64,000 bases of DNA from Diphasiastrum complanatum (GCA_029204225.1 CM055094.1:65056293-65120292), one strand, 5' to 3'; counted from the first letter of the stretch, positions 10,409 to 25,332 are shown. Notes: generated by a model from the sequence alone, not told the origin. Numbers and translations: made by a program.

Positions 10409-11360
10409 AAAATTTAGAATATGCTTATGCACGGATCCTCCTATTTCGATAACCTCCTTTTGAAAGCGTTTGAATATCCTTGCAACTTTGTCGCTTTCGC
10501 TTCTTACTTTCAGCCTTCTTCTTTACCAAATCCACATCCTTCAGTAATTGTAAGTTTTCAATACAAATAGATTGTAAGACTGATTGCATTTGTTCTAGTT
10601 CTGATTTGATATTGATTGCTATCTTCTGTAATGATTCATTATTTTTTTTAAGTTGTTCATTTTCTTCTAACGTCTTTTGGAGATGACAATCTCTATTCTG
10701 ACAATAAGAGGATATCCGAATTAACTCACCTTCTAAAAAGTGAACTTTATTCATATAAAGTTGTTTTCCATGGTTTTGCAATCTTTCACAATATCCTAGT
10801 AATTCACTATGCCCATTGCATATCCATGTGGGATGTGGGATGTGTCAAAGTGCTTGGATCTTGTGGATATAATGTTCCATCTGTCCACAAATCCACGTTT
10901 TTATTTTCTTCTGCCCTGTAACGAGAACGATCTTCAGCAGATATTTGAACTCCTTTGCTTCCTCTTCTCTGCAAAGGTGCCAAATCAACAGGGATATCCA
11001 CATGTAGATGATATAATGTCATCATCAAAAAAATAATAGAGTAATCAGTTGCATCAAAGTACTATGACCAGATTCTATAAAGCAAAACAATATACTCATC
11101 TTTGATTATATTATATTATGAACGATCAATCCAATCTCCATGCTTGTATGCTTGATTCAAATTTCGAAATGCTGCTCATTTTTTCATTCCAATAGGTAGT
11201 TGGCGCTCATATGTCCATTCTCGTGGAAGGAATGCATATGTAAACATTTTGGAATTTTTCCTGATTCGAATTTGGGGATGGCGATCATATTCTAGATCCA
11301 GTGAAAATATTGCCCTTTTCGTAACCAATGGAGGGAATATTTTTGAATTTAGTCAAGTTA
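10409..11360 (-). pseudogene. Transposon gene D, N-terminal coiled-coil and basic region
   Basis: This stretch precedes the transposase core across a 73-bp intron (10336-10408, GTAAGT to TTGCAG). The frame 10781-10425 is a heptad-like coiled coil (LEENEQLKKNNESLQK) followed by KKKAESKKRKRQ, a likely nuclear localisation or DNA-binding basic patch. A TAA at 10425-10427 lies 16 bp before the donor, and the phase to the core does not fit, so there is a frame error or another splice site. Further upstream, 11028-10807 reads as a polar open frame, and about 11360-11100 reads as another exon-like frame (FTYAFLPREWTYERQ) broken by TGA at 11176-11178. The exact 5' structure is unresolved. Confidence 0.52.
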
Positions 11361-11514
11361 TACTACGAACTATTAACAGTTCTTAACTATGACTATAGAC
11401 ACTGTGGGTAGATCATTGGGAGTTGGAGAGGCCTTGGGAGTGGTGTGGGCAAGCAAATAAACAATATTGTTTTATTTATTTTGATATTTTTGTAAATCCT
11501 ACATGGCATTCCTT

Positions 11515-11548
11515 AAAGGGTCTTTTTGATATTGAGAACTCCTCTAAT
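11515..11548 (-). repeat. Right terminal inverted repeat (34 bp)
   Basis: This is the reverse complement of 2472-2505 with one mismatch. It reads AAAGGGTCTTTTTGAT at its inner side and ends CCTCTAAT. Gypsy-type sequence follows within about 200 bp, as expected for a transposon inserted in a gypsy body. Confidence 0.85.
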
Positions 11549-13390
11549 GAAGTGCTGTAGAAGGAGCCGAGATATGGGGATATTTGCTTCAAGAAAATGT
11601 TACCCTCCCATTTGGAGTACTCTGGAAGTACACCGGGAAATGGCAGAAAGAGTTGTGCTCCATTTAAGATAACATCACATCACCAGAACTCCCTGAGGTG
11701 CCCCTACATCTCATGAACCTTGCAAACAACAAGGGAAATATACACATTCCTGCAACTCATGCAATTCCCACATTGTCTTGGCAGTACTAGATGGCGGATC
11801 AGGAGTCAACATCATATCAACATCCTTGATGAAAGAATGGGGTTCAAGATTCCATGAAATAACTGAACTGTCAACTTCGAATGGCAAATCAAAGTGCGGT
11901 AAAACCACTAGGCTTGATACCAGACGTAAGATTGAAACTAGGAGGTTTGAGCTTCACGCTGGATTTGGTAGTGTTACATATCCCTAGCAATGCCTATTCC
12001 TATGAATTGCTCCTAGGTAGGCCATGGCTCTCTAACGCGCAAGTAGTGCACGACTGTGGAAATCGAGAAACATCACAATTGACTCTGCTGGTAAGATCAA
12101 GCCCGCACGATTCACCAAATATGGATCCTCTACCACAGAGTCTATTCTTGAAAATTACTGTGACATTGACGAGAAGGGCCACTATACCAAGGCTACAAAT
12201 ATAATCAACTGGAGCCACAGCTTGGCAACAATCGATTGTGTCAATGCGAAACATTGTGAGCTCAATACACATCACATTGATAATAATGAATCCGCAATGG
12301 AACCAACTGACTTCGATACTTCCATTTTCAACGTCAGTTATGTTGACATTTAGCCCCACAATGAGGACTTGTTTAACGTTGCTTGGCTTCCTCATGACGA
12401 ATCAACAACCTTGTATATCAACAAAGAGAGTGTTTTACGCTCTCAAGAGTTTGATACTAACTCCGACATGGCCAATATTACAGATGTAGCCATTCTGCAC
12501 TTCATAAACACAATTCCTCCATGGCTACTCCCTGAGAAGGTTCAAGAGATAACATCACACCAAATGACCAGTATACACATGGGACATACATGACAATGAA
12601 TCTATCTACGCCATAGAAAACACAATCTTAAAAGAAGTCTCTCAAGCACCCAAGCCACAAAGAAACATTGTTCACAAGGCACATACAAAACCAACTAGGA
12701 AGGAAGCTATTTGTGAGAAAATGAAAAATTTATAGAGGTGGAGCCTCCTCACGATTTCATGATAGCTCGAGAAACCCCAGAAGAAGCACAATCCTCCAGG
12801 TCCACAAGCCACATAGTTGGGACCCCAAAAGATCCACCTAAGGCCATGACTAAGAAGCTGTATGCCCCCGAGAAAATTGATGTGCCCAACCATTTCAAGG
12901 ACTTCACAGTTGAAGATGTAACTATCCACCTGCCTCAAGCTCAATGGGAGCCAAAAGGGGATTAGCCATATGATGGCCCCGCTCAAACCATAAAGTTAAA
13001 TCTTAAAGAGCTTGATGAGACAGAGGACAAGTTTGTCCATATTGGAGCACACCTCAACACCGAAAAACGTCGGGCCTTAGAGAGCTCCTTAGAAAGTATC
13101 ATCATAACTTCGCATGGAACTACAAGGACGTGAAGGGGGTAGATCCTTCAGTTGCCGTGCATAGAATCCCATTAAAGACGGATGTAGGCCTTATTGTCAC
13201 AATCCGATCTACAAAGCATGCATCAAAGAAGAACTTCAAAAGCTCTTGGAGGCAGGTTTCATCTATGAGGTGGAACATACAGATTGGGTATCACCTATAG
13301 TTGTGGTCCCAAGTAAAGAACAGGAAGCTTCGCATCTATGTTGACTACCGCAAAAAACAAAATTTGGAGAAGTTTCAATCTTTGTACCCA
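11549..13390 (+). pseudogene. Ty3-gypsy protease to RT start, right half of the split element
   Basis: The protease motif VLDGGSGVNII (11784 onward) is followed after a frameshift by LLLGRPWLSNAQVVHDC, both matching the minus-strand gypsy copies at 24.1-23.9 kb (DGGSGVNLIS, SLGRPWL). A long linker with NVAWL and LYAPEKIDVPNHF follows, then the start of RT around 13030-13330 with many stops. The element ends near 13390 in unrelated AT-rich DNA. It is on the same strand and of the same family as the gag at 1551-2471, so the two are probably one element split by the DNA transposon. Confidence 0.78.
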
Positions 13391-13720
13391 AGTAGCATTA
13401 GAGATAGGAGCTTCAACATTATTTTATTTTATTTAAAGACATGGCGAGATCACATTTATTATTTAAGAACTTTTAATAATCTCTATCTACTACTAGTCTA
13501 TGTTGTGAGCATGAGCATCTCTCTTACATGTATTATTTTTATTAAGTCCCACATTTTGATTTCTTTTGTATGTCTTATATGTTGAGCATAGATGAGCACT
13601 TATATTTCTTGAATTTAAGTCCTTTTTAATTTTTATTCTTCCATAATCTAAACGGTTCTCAAATCTTGAGTGATGTTGAGCATAAGTGATTGCTGAACGT
13701 TTTTCATATTTACTCCTACA
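13391..13720. other. Short AT-rich stretch, nothing recognised
   Basis: This joins the truncated gypsy RT to a copia RT fragment. No coding, RNA or repeat signal stood out. Confidence 0.5.
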
Positions 13721-14409
13721 ATGGAGCATATTGTAAAAGATCCTAACAAGGGAGATGAAAGATCCTTCGAGGACATCACCTTTTTTAGGAGTCTTATTGG
13801 CTTCTTAATTTGGTTGACTATCACTAGGCCCGACTTGAGCTATTGTGTGCACAAGTTGAGTCAATTTATGGAAGATCCCAAGATCCACCATTGGGTGCTA
13901 AGGTACATATCTTCATCTCATGATTATGGTTTGCTTTATAAAAGTGAAGATCTATCCATTATTGGCTACTTGGATCGGATTTTGCAAGTGACAAGGTGGA
14001 TCGAAAATCCACAAGTGCCTACACCATATTTTTTGGAGGAAATCTCATATCTTGGCTTTCCAAAAAGCAACATACTATCTCTCTTTCTTCATGTGAGGCC
14101 GAGTATTAGGCACTAACCACAACAACAAAAGAAGTGCTTTGGATCAAGAGGATTTTATTGGAGCTAAAGTGCGTCAAGGAGGATGATCTACCATTGATCT
14201 ATTGTGACAACATCTCGGCCCAAGCTCTTGCCAACAATCCAATATTTCATGCAAGGAGCAAGCACATCGAAGTTGCACATCACTTTGTGAGAGAGAAGCT
14301 TATTGGAGGAGAGATCCACTTGGAGCATATTGATTCATGTTCATGTATTGCTGATCTACGACACTACTCAAGAGCTCCTTCATCAAGCTTAGATCTAATC
14401 TTGGATTGA
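13721..14409 (+). pseudogene. Ty1-copia RT end and RNase H remnant
   Basis: The frame reads RSLIGFLIWLTITRPDLSY and LRYISSSHDYGLLYKSED, the end of copia RT and the start of RNase H. After a stop at 14108 it resumes with LWIKRILLELK, YCDNISAQALANNP and HARSKHIEVAHHFVREK, the last RNase H motifs. The usual ADIFTKPL is degraded to IADLRHYSRAPSS. Everything upstream of the RT end is missing. Confidence 0.9.
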
Positions 14410-14453
14410 TTCCAAAATCCATGCTTTTCTAGAATAGATAACTTTTTAGGAGT

Positions 14454-15330
14454 GTGAAAAATACAAAAATATATCTATGTTGACTTTAGGGCTTTCATCA
14501 AGTTTTTCCATCAATCATCTATGTGTAGGAAGTTGATTATGCCATTTATGGCTTCAGAGGAAAATTAGTCAAGTACACATGTATTTCCATCATTAGGCCA
14601 AAAGTCATTTATAATGTAGCTCGAGCTAGTTAGGCTCACTACAAAGTGTCAAGATTAGATTCGAAGTGACCCAATTTAAAGTGTTGGCATGAGGACAAGG
14701 GTCCAATTATAAGTGAGAATTTCATCAGAAGGGTTCAATCAAATTTGGAGGGCCATAAATCATTCATTCAGTTATAGAATTTGAGAGGTGCTAGAAAAGG
14801 GATCCAATAGGAATTGAGCATGGACTACCTCGAGTTTCTACTAGTAGGATGAATCCATTCATTATGTACTAAGTTTTCTGAGATCAATATGAGATTTGGT
14901 GATTCTAGTAATTATTGGATTCTCTCTCTACTCGAGGCTTGATTGGCACTTTCTCTCTCTACTTGAGAGCAACCTATTTTCCATACTTAGTTTTTTCATG
15001 TGTACTTCTCCACACGTGTGAAAGTGCTTGAATGATAGTTTGATGCATGTAGAATAGTGCTCTTGCCATAGAATTGAGTGTTTGATCTTGATTATCAATC
15101 TACACTTGATTTAGGTGCAATCACAAATCCTTAGGAGATCAAAACATACTTTGTAGCATTCCCACACGTGTGAAAATTTCACATCATTGTCATATTTGGT
15201 CAGGCTTCTTCTCCATTGTCTAGTTTCTTGATTCTTGACTTATTTCTTGAATTCTTGCTTTTACCATGTAAACCTAAAGTTTGTGAATAAATAAGATGTT
15301 AGGATGTTATGAATGTCTTATGACGAGAAA
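14454..15330 (+). repeat. Probable 3' LTR of the copia remnant
   Basis: The sequence after RNase H starts at a GGAGTGTGAAAA junction, like the PPT-LTR junctions of copia elsewhere in the window (TGTGAA starts). It contains the palindrome CACACGTGTG at 15011 and 15164, which recurs in other LTR-like stretches at 33369, 52675 and 52919. The right boundary is approximate. Confidence 0.5.
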
Positions 15331-15794
15331 ATTGTTAAATTCTGTTTATTGTAGACAGAGAGCAAATTTTTGGTTAAAATAAGTGTTTCAGATTAATATC
15401 AAGCAAGGTTCTTCTTATTTGAAAGTTCAAGCCCTAGGCAATTTTTAAATTGAACAAGGCTCAAAAATGTGACACAATAACAACTAGCTTCCAACTATCA
15501 CACCTATCTCCTTCTCAATAAAACTTTATACCACCTCTATGGCACCATAGGTAGAACCGATTCATTTATCCTCACTTCCTATAGTGTGACCTTGCCAATG
15601 TACAAACTTGTGTGGTTTGTTATGATAAGATGGTAATAGGTATTTGCCATATATCCTAGATTTGGTTTTCTTTTATGACTTTTTGTCCTATGCTTACTCA
15701 AATTATCCTTCAGTTAACATATGTTTAGTTTTGAAAAGAGTTGTAAGAAATTTGATCTTGATTTGTCAAGATTGAATAGGTAATGTTCAATTTT

Positions 15795-18879
<3,085 letters not shown>

Positions 18880-19306
18880 AGAGAACCAATATGTTTTATT
18901 GAAATGAAACATGTGTAGGAAACTCGAGTTGATCCCTTATTATAATAGAGAGGAGGACCCTGGCCTCTGAATCCTATTGGTCCATTTTTGTCTCCCTAAT
19001 TATTCAAATTTAAAAAAGAGTGGGAACCATCCAAATTGGAGGGAAACCCGACTTTCTTTACTAACTTGACATTTAGGTCCTGCGACATTAAAAGTCCCGC
19101 AAAAAGGCCTAAAGTCCTTTTATTGTCTTTTTATAGCAGATTAGAATGGGTCCAAACTTGACCTCATCCACTTGTCTACTTTCCAATAATAGTACAAACA
19201 CTATTTAGGCCCTTATTGACAAATATGAAACTATCTCTAAGTTGAGATTTCAAGTTGGCCTCAAAATTGCCAAATAAAATGTCAAAACTAGTTGACAATC
19301 TTCACA
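18880..19306 (-). repeat. Copia LTR (minus orientation), partial
   Basis: On the minus strand this begins TGTGAAGATTGTCAACTAG directly after a GAAGAGGGAG polypurine tract, then GGCAATTTTGAGGCCAAC and AATAGTGTTTGTACTATT. The same two blocks occur at 49.59-49.66 kb on the plus strand, showing a shared LTR family. The left boundary was not resolved. Confidence 0.72.
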
Positions 19307-19745
19307 CTCCCTCTTCAACTAGTTTTAGTATAGATTTAACCACACTACTTTGATCCATCTTAAGAATGATCTCCATCCTAAGTATAGACCTCCTTTCTAT
19401 AGTTTTATAGTAACTTCCATAATTGATATAGAGAACAGTGTCCACATTGGATGCTTCACTATTTCTTACATCAATTTTACATATCAGGATTTCTGGTGTG
19501 GTTTGGGTGACGAACGGTTTGATCAAAGCTTTGGCGTGGCGATGGGAGATGGGTTGACGATCACCGGACATAATGCCAATGGTGACCATCGAGTTGGCAT
19601 TAATCCTGACCTTGTACGTGGTACCTTGGTACAGGAAGTGGAAACGAGCCTTGTCCTCGTCCTCCCAGGTGGCGAGGGTTCTGAAAATCAACTTCTGGGA
19701 ACTCTCGCATACACTAAAAAATGATGATTCCTCCATCGGAAACAC
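19307..19745 (-). pseudogene. Chimeric remnant: copia 3' end joined to gypsy gag-like fragment
   Basis: One minus frame crosses two pieces. The part next to the LTR (19307 to about 19490) ends in the polypurine tract and is probably the 3' end of a copia internal region. The part at about 19490-19670 (FHFLYQGTTYK, MVTIGIMSGDRQPISHRHAK) is nearly the same as 24.95-25.13 kb in the first gypsy copy. From about 19670 the sequence matches 25.91 kb onward, the gypsy 3' region. The continuous frame is a coincidence of rearrangement. Confidence 0.65.
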
Positions 19746-20159
19746 TTGTAGAGATTTTCATGGATGCATCTAGGTCAGATCTGGTGATTGTCCAATTTTC
19801 AAGAGCTATCTCCTAGGGGATCTCAAAAAATCATGAAAAAAGTGCTCTTTAGAGTGTTTTTTTTACGAGATCTCGAGATTTTCTAATTTTTAACTTTTGT
19901 AAACTGGTAATCAGCTTCACCCAGGCTTGATCTGACTGTTGGTGATTTTCTGGAAGGTCTGATGGATTGTTGGTAGTAGATCCATCAGTCAATCTGATGA
20001 TCTGCTTCCTTTTTTAAACTATCTACATTTGAATCCAACTTGGATTCTGATGGATTTCTCCGATCTTGCCAGATCTAGCTGAATCTTGATGGATATAGTT
20101 TAATTTGGCTTGATCTCCTTAGACCTAGCGGTGATGGTTGAGCAGATTAGCTTTTTGTA

Positions 20160-21591
20160 ACATGCCACCCCCAATCTGGATCTGTCTCACTGTGGTGGCC
20201 AGTACTTGTGCAACCGGCTACCGTTGATGGGTGTGTCGAATGGCATCCCATCTAGCTTTTCTAAGTTCACGGCTCCATGATTAGGAATTTCCTTGATCCT
20301 ATAAGGACCTTCGCCAGTGAATTTTAACTTCCCCTTGATCACCTTGGTTTTATACATCAGGACCAGATCTCCTTAACGAAGATCCTTCTTTTGTAATCTA
20401 CGATCATGTCAAGCCTTGCGTCTTTCCTTTTCAGCTACCAGTGCATGCACAGCTAGTAAGCGTGTTTCACAGAGTCTATGCAGAGCTTCGTGGCATAGCT
20501 GTAGAGATTTGGACTCATTAAGATGTTGCGCAGTGGCAATCCTTAATGAAGGAACTAAAACTCTACTGGCATCACAACATCCTGACCATATACCAATTGG
20601 AAGGGTGTTTGATCAGTGCTCCCTTTATATGTTGTTCTGAATGCCCACAGTGCAGCATGCAACTTGTGTTCCCAATCTGATCTGCTAGCTTCAATTGTTT
20701 TCGTGAGCACGCTACACAGGATCTTATTGGATGATTCTGCTTGTCCATTACCACGAGGATAATAAGACGTACTGGTTTTGTGGATCATGAAGAATTCCTC
20801 CAATAGGACCTTGATGGTCTCGTTGATAAAATGGCTTCCCCGATCACTAACTAGTTCCACTGGGCATCCGAAGCGCATGTGATATTTTCATAAAGGAACT
20901 TGGCAGTGGTCCTAGCGTCAGCTACTCTTACTGCCTTGGCTTCGACCCATTTGGTGAGGTAGTCTGTGGCTACGATTATGTATCGATCCTGGGAACTCCT
21001 TGCTGCAGGGTGAATTGGACCAATATAATCCAATCCCTATTTTTCGAATGGTGCTTGGGCTAAGACTGGGTGCAGTAGGTCATAGTTCTATCTCGTTGGT
21101 TTCCTTTCCCTTTGGCACACTTCGCACTTTTTCAAGTATTCCTTCGTATCTTTATAAATCGTTGGCCACCAACATCCTGATTGCACAATCTTGCGAACTA
21201 TAATTTCAGAAGCAAAATGACCCCCACTCATGCCTTCATATGAAAGTGAAATGATCTGGGTGGTCTCATGAGGAAGAATACACCGCCGAAGAATTCCATC
21301 AAGACCTCTTTGGTACAACTGGCCAGCAATCAGCTGATAAGGTCTAGCCTTCAAGATCAATTTCTGTTGTTTAGCCTTTGGTAGTGATTTGTCTGGTTGG
21401 CCCCGCATTAGATATTCAACAATGTCGGCAGCCCATTCTGGTACTGTGTCCATGTAAAATAAGGCATCATCTTCCAACTCATCGTCGGGTTGGGTTGCAA
21501 TCTCCTTTCCCTTGATTCGTGATACATGATCTACCATGCAGTGTTGTTTTCCCTTGCAAACTACTATCCGAAAATCAAACTCCAACAACAA
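20160..21591 (-). pseudogene. Gypsy copy 1: RNase H end and integrase
   Basis: Minus strand. The frame 21591-21088 starts with the RNase H end (LLEFDFRIVVCKG, DHVSRIKG) and then the integrase zinc region (CEVCQRERKP). The catalytic core follows in two frames: MDYIGPIHPA and YIIVATDYLTKWVEA with the first Asp, then VSDRGSHFINE with the second Asp and NGQAESSNK with the Glu. A degraded C-terminal region runs to about 20160, matching 26580-26317 of copy 2 (GEGPYRIKEIL, SRLHKYWP). Confidence 0.92.
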
Positions 21592-22858
21592 AAGTAGTCA
21601 TCTGGTGATTCTTCTGGTGTTGCAAGTTTTATTAACGAGATAGATCAAGGGCTGATGGTCCGTATAAAAAGCAAAATGTGTGCCATCAAGTAATGTCAAA
21701 ATTTCTTAACCGCATAGATCATTGCAAGTGCTTCCCGCTCTGTAGTTGAATAGTTCATTTCGGTATCACTAAACTGTCAGCTTGCAAACCGGATTAGAAA
21801 ATCCTTTTTGTGTTCACCTGGCTGGGTTAAGACTGCTCCAACTGCATACTTCCATGCATCCATATGCACGTGAAACTCAATGGACCAATTGGGTGGGCGT
21901 AAGATTGGTGCTGAAACCAATGCAGCCTTAAGCTTTTGGAAAGCCTTTAGGACCTCCTCATTCCAATGTGGATCCATTGTGAGTTTGTAGATTGGTCTGG
22001 CTAACTCCACAAAATCAAGAATGAAGATCCTATAATAGTTAGCATGACCCATGAAAATGTAGACCTCGCGGATCGTCCCTAATGGTGGTAGATCAATAAC
22101 GATCCTGATCTTTGATAGATCTGTGGCGATCCCGTGTCTTGACACTATATGGCCGAGAATCAAGCCATGTGTCACCCAAAATTGACATTCTTCTGGATTC
22201 AGGGAGATCTGGTATTCGCAGCATTTTTGTAACACCTTCTCCAAATTGGATAAGTATTCTGAATCTGGTCCATGCACGCACAGATCGTCCAAGAAAATTT
22301 CCAAATTTTTTTGCAAATAATCTTCGAATGCCACCTGCATGACTCACTGGAAAGTGCTTGGGGCATTCCAAAGTTCGAATGGCATCACTTTATAGGCATA
22401 GGTTCCCCATTCCGTGGCAAATGTTGTCTTGTGCTGGTCCTGGGGGGCTATTTTCACTTGGTTGTAGCCGCTGAAGCCGCCCAGAAAACTTAGGCTTTGG
22501 CGCCAGCTACCCTGTCGAGGACACTTTCCGTAAATGGCAAAAGAAAATGGTCCTTTTTGGTGACTGCATTTAGCGCCTTCAGATTCACATAGATCCGCAT
22601 TTTGCCATTTTTCTTGGGTACTATAACTATCGGCGATACCCATTCCGTGTGCTCGATCTCGTAAATGAAGTCTGTATCCATCAGCTTTTGCAGCTCCTGC
22701 TTGATCAGTTTTGTATAATTCGGGTTGCAGCGATAGTAACGGCTCACCTTGGGGACTGCTCCGTCCACCAAGGGTATGGTATGTTGGACTACTGTTGGCA
22801 GAATGCCCTTTAAATCACTATAGCTCCAAGCAAAACAGTCTTTATATTCCACCAACAA
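21592..22858 (-). pseudogene. Gypsy copy 1: reverse transcriptase and RNase H
   Basis: Minus strand. From 22858 the RT reads YKDCFAWSYSDLKGI, EWVSPIVIVPKKNGKMRIYV and LLPF. After a frame shift come SGYNQVKIAPQDQHKTTFAT and MPFELWNAPSTFQ, then IFLDDLCVHG, the RT catalytic FLDD. GHIVSRHGI and GHANYYRIFI lead into RNase H (VHMDAWKYAVGAVLTQ). At least two frame changes break the pol. Confidence 0.93.
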
Positions 22859-23088
22859 GGATCATAGTCTCTTAAACTGTGTGGGTGTTAACTGCTCTCC
22901 CACATGCACTATCTTTTCTTCTTCTCCTGGCTCCGCAAGATTCATTGGCTGTGTCCGCGCAGGTCCCTCGAAGACTTGTTCCGCTAGTGCCTGACTTTGA
23001 TCAGGTTCTCGCTGGGCTTGTAGCATCATGATTATACGTCGTCCAAAGTATAATTCTTGAAAGTATCAGGCATCTCGTGAACGGGAGC

Positions 23089-24352
23089 TCATCGAGATTC
23101 CTCTTTCAGCATATTGATCTTGGCTCGACTGGTCCTTTTTTTATTTTCTGTCACATGTGTAGAAGATGACGCTGTATCTGAGTCCAACTGGATTGACTTT
23201 AAGGAATCCAACACCTTCTTTTTGCCCTTTTTTGTCATTTTGGTGGGTTCATCCTTGTTGCCTTTGTTCGGGACTATTGTGACATTCGCCTCATAGTTGC
23301 AAATATCAACGTCTATTGTAGCTATTGCCTCTTTGGGTAGGTCATTCCATTGGATCACCTGGTTGTAGCATTGCTTCAACTGATTCTTCTTATTCACAAG
23401 TGCCTTGGGTGGATCGATCCTTGAGACTTTCGCCATAGCAGACTTTTGTGGTGGTTGAGCTGGTTCCTTCTTGGTTCCATAACGATCTGGGTCCATGTGG
23501 TGTAGGACCTGTTCATCAGTCAGCTCAATCTCTTTATTATAAGCTAGAGCATGTTGCCAATGGACTAGATCATTGTCCACTGGGTTCTCAATAGGCTCCG
23601 CTGACAGCCATGCTACGTTTATCATATTCACCCCAAATGTGATTAGTGTGTCCATAGTGTAACATTTGGGTGAAGATGTACCAGGATTTGGATCTGATTC
23701 ATATTGGCATGCCTGGCAGTCAATAGTTGCTAATGCATCTGTCCATCTCATGACATCCGTCTCTAAATGATAGTGATCTCCCCTGGCTGGCCTTGGGCGA
23801 TCAATCGTATGATCTGTCGTAGATGATCCGTCATTAGCCTTGGATCCAATAGGTTTCACCGCCCATGTGGTTGGATCAACCTTTACAGCCTGTTCTCTGT
23901 TTTCGAAGGTGAGTTTCCCTATACTCCAGTTGTGTACTACTTGCGCAGTCCTCAACCAAGGTCTTCCTAGTGAGACACGGTATGCAGATGGAGATTCAGA
24001 TATATCCATGACTACAACAGTAATCACAAACTGCATGCATGCTATCTTGATGGGGATATCGGCAACTACACCTTTGGTTTTACACAGGATTGGTCTGCAA
24101 GCTTGATGGCGAATCTTGCTGGCTTCAATCCTTGCAAGCCCCATATTTCATATAAAGTAGTGGAGATCAGATTGACACCCGATCCTCCATCTACCACTCT
24201 CGCCTCGTCCTCGTATCTCTTGTGTTTGATTGGCAAAGTGATGTTGTGTTCCTCACTTTCCCATGTTGCTCCGATGTGGAGGACGTGATTTGTTTCATCA
24301 TAGCCCGCACAATATATGAGCTCAGGCGCTACTGGCTCCTCATCCAATTTGG
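23089..24352 (-). pseudogene. Gypsy copy 1: protease and long linker
   Basis: Minus strand. The protease frame (from about 24350) has YCAGYDETNHVLHIG and VVDGGSGVNLISTTLY, with DGG in place of the common DSG. A frame change then gives PSAYRVSLGRPWLRTAQVV. A roughly 250-residue linker follows, with HMDPDRYGTKKEPAQPP and MTKKGKKKVLDSLKS, before RT. At its 5' edge the element is joined to an LTR-like repeat (24353-24600). Confidence 0.88.
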
Positions 24353-24600
24353 CTGATCCTATCCATTTATCTTGGACCCAACTTGATCCAAGGGTCCACA
24401 AAAAGTACATTAGAAATCACAAGATTCATGTGAGTCCCAATTTGGACCCAACTCTAAAAAGTGATCTCTAAGTTCAAAAATGACATTGGGCCTCTAGTTT
24501 TATTTTAATTCCAAGGCCCAAGTCATGTTTATTTTATTTACAACTTTATTTGCGTGCTCATTGGGCCACGGGCTTATACACGTAGGATGCCATGCCCTGG
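24353..24600. repeat. LTR-derived segment inside gypsy copy 1
   Basis: About 245 bp here is nearly identical to 31747-31980, the outer part of the LTR at 31221-31994 (shared blocks include TTGATCCAAGGGTCCACAAA and AATTCCAAGGCCCAAGTCAT). It sits between gag-like and protease sequence, so copy 1 was rearranged with an LTR at this point. Confidence 0.85.
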
Positions 24601-24735
24601 CACAAGGGTAGACAGGAGGGATGAGTGTTGGAAACCGTGCACTTTTGCCTCAAGAAGTGCACAAGCAAAGTTACACAACATGGGGCCTGTTGTGATTCGC
24701 TCATGGTTGTTGGGTTTGATGGAGTTGGTTAGTTC

Positions 24736-25332
24736 TCAAATAAGAAAGCTATGCCAGTCGTATGGCACAACAGAGGGGTTAGGAAATTCCAGAAAGGATT
24801 TCACTATCTGACTCAGCAGCGTAGACTGGATTATGTCCTTGTGAAATGTTGAAATAACCAGAAAGTTATTCAACAGATGCGCAGCCGCTTGAATGACGGG
24901 TTCCGTGATAGCTTCTATCAAGTAACCATTGTTAGTCTGGATGGGAATTTCTGGTGTGGTTTGGGTGATGAATGGTTTGATCAGAGCCTTGGCGTGGCGA
25001 TGGGAGATGGGTTGATGATCACCGGACATAATGCCAATGGTGACCATCGAGTTGGCGTTAATCCTGAACTTGTACATGGTACCTTGGTACAGGAAGTGAA
25101 AACAAGCCTTGTCCTCATCCCAGGTGGCGTAAGCGTGAAGGGCGAGGCCCATGTTAATCTCAGAATGGAAGAGCGCCGGGTAAAAACCCATTGCCGCTAG
25201 AAGTGAGCTGGCTGTCTGTAGCCATGGTTGGATTAGAGTGTCAGAGGATAGAGGCCAAATCTATGTGGCCTCAAGAATGTCACGCTGGATCACCTGTTTG
25301 GCGCCAGAGTCTTCAGAGGATGAGGAGGCCAT
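24736..25332 (-). pseudogene. Gypsy-associated gag-like ORF
   Basis: A minus frame starts at the ATG 25332-25330 (MASSSSEDSGAKQ), is broken by TAG at 25263-25261, and continues as a 151-codon frame to 24736 (FHFLYQGTMYK, GIMSGDHQPISHRHAK). A related fragment lies at 19.49-19.67 kb. Its place upstream of the protease suggests the gag N-terminal region, but I cannot confirm homology to known gag domains. Confidence 0.5.

Larger units (their letters stand above)
2472..11548. mobile_element. 9.08 kb four-gene DNA transposon with terminal inverted repeats
   Basis: Inverted repeats of 34 bp (33 matches) delimit the element and sit inside a split gypsy element. It holds genes A (+, 2929-3691), B (-, 4121-5850), C (+, 6677-8193) and D (-, 8395 to about 11360). 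B and C diverge from a repeat-rich spacer; C and D converge about 200 bp apart. D is transposase-like and B joins a CENH3-like fold to a Ulp1-type protease. Genes have short plant-like introns of about 70-110 bp. GAAGT occurs next to both ends, but I see no exact target duplication. Ulp1 domains are known in some plant Mutator-like elements (Kaonashi), but D does not look like MURA to me, so the superfamily is left open. Scattered nonsense codons and one frameshift make this copy probably non-autonomous. Confidence 0.82.

Noticed and set aside
2472-11548. Assignment to a Mutator-like (Kaonashi) or CACTA element
   Set aside because: A Ulp1 domain fits such elements, but gene D lacks the MURA or TNP2 look, the ends do not begin CACTA, and no exact 9-bp or 3-bp duplication was found.
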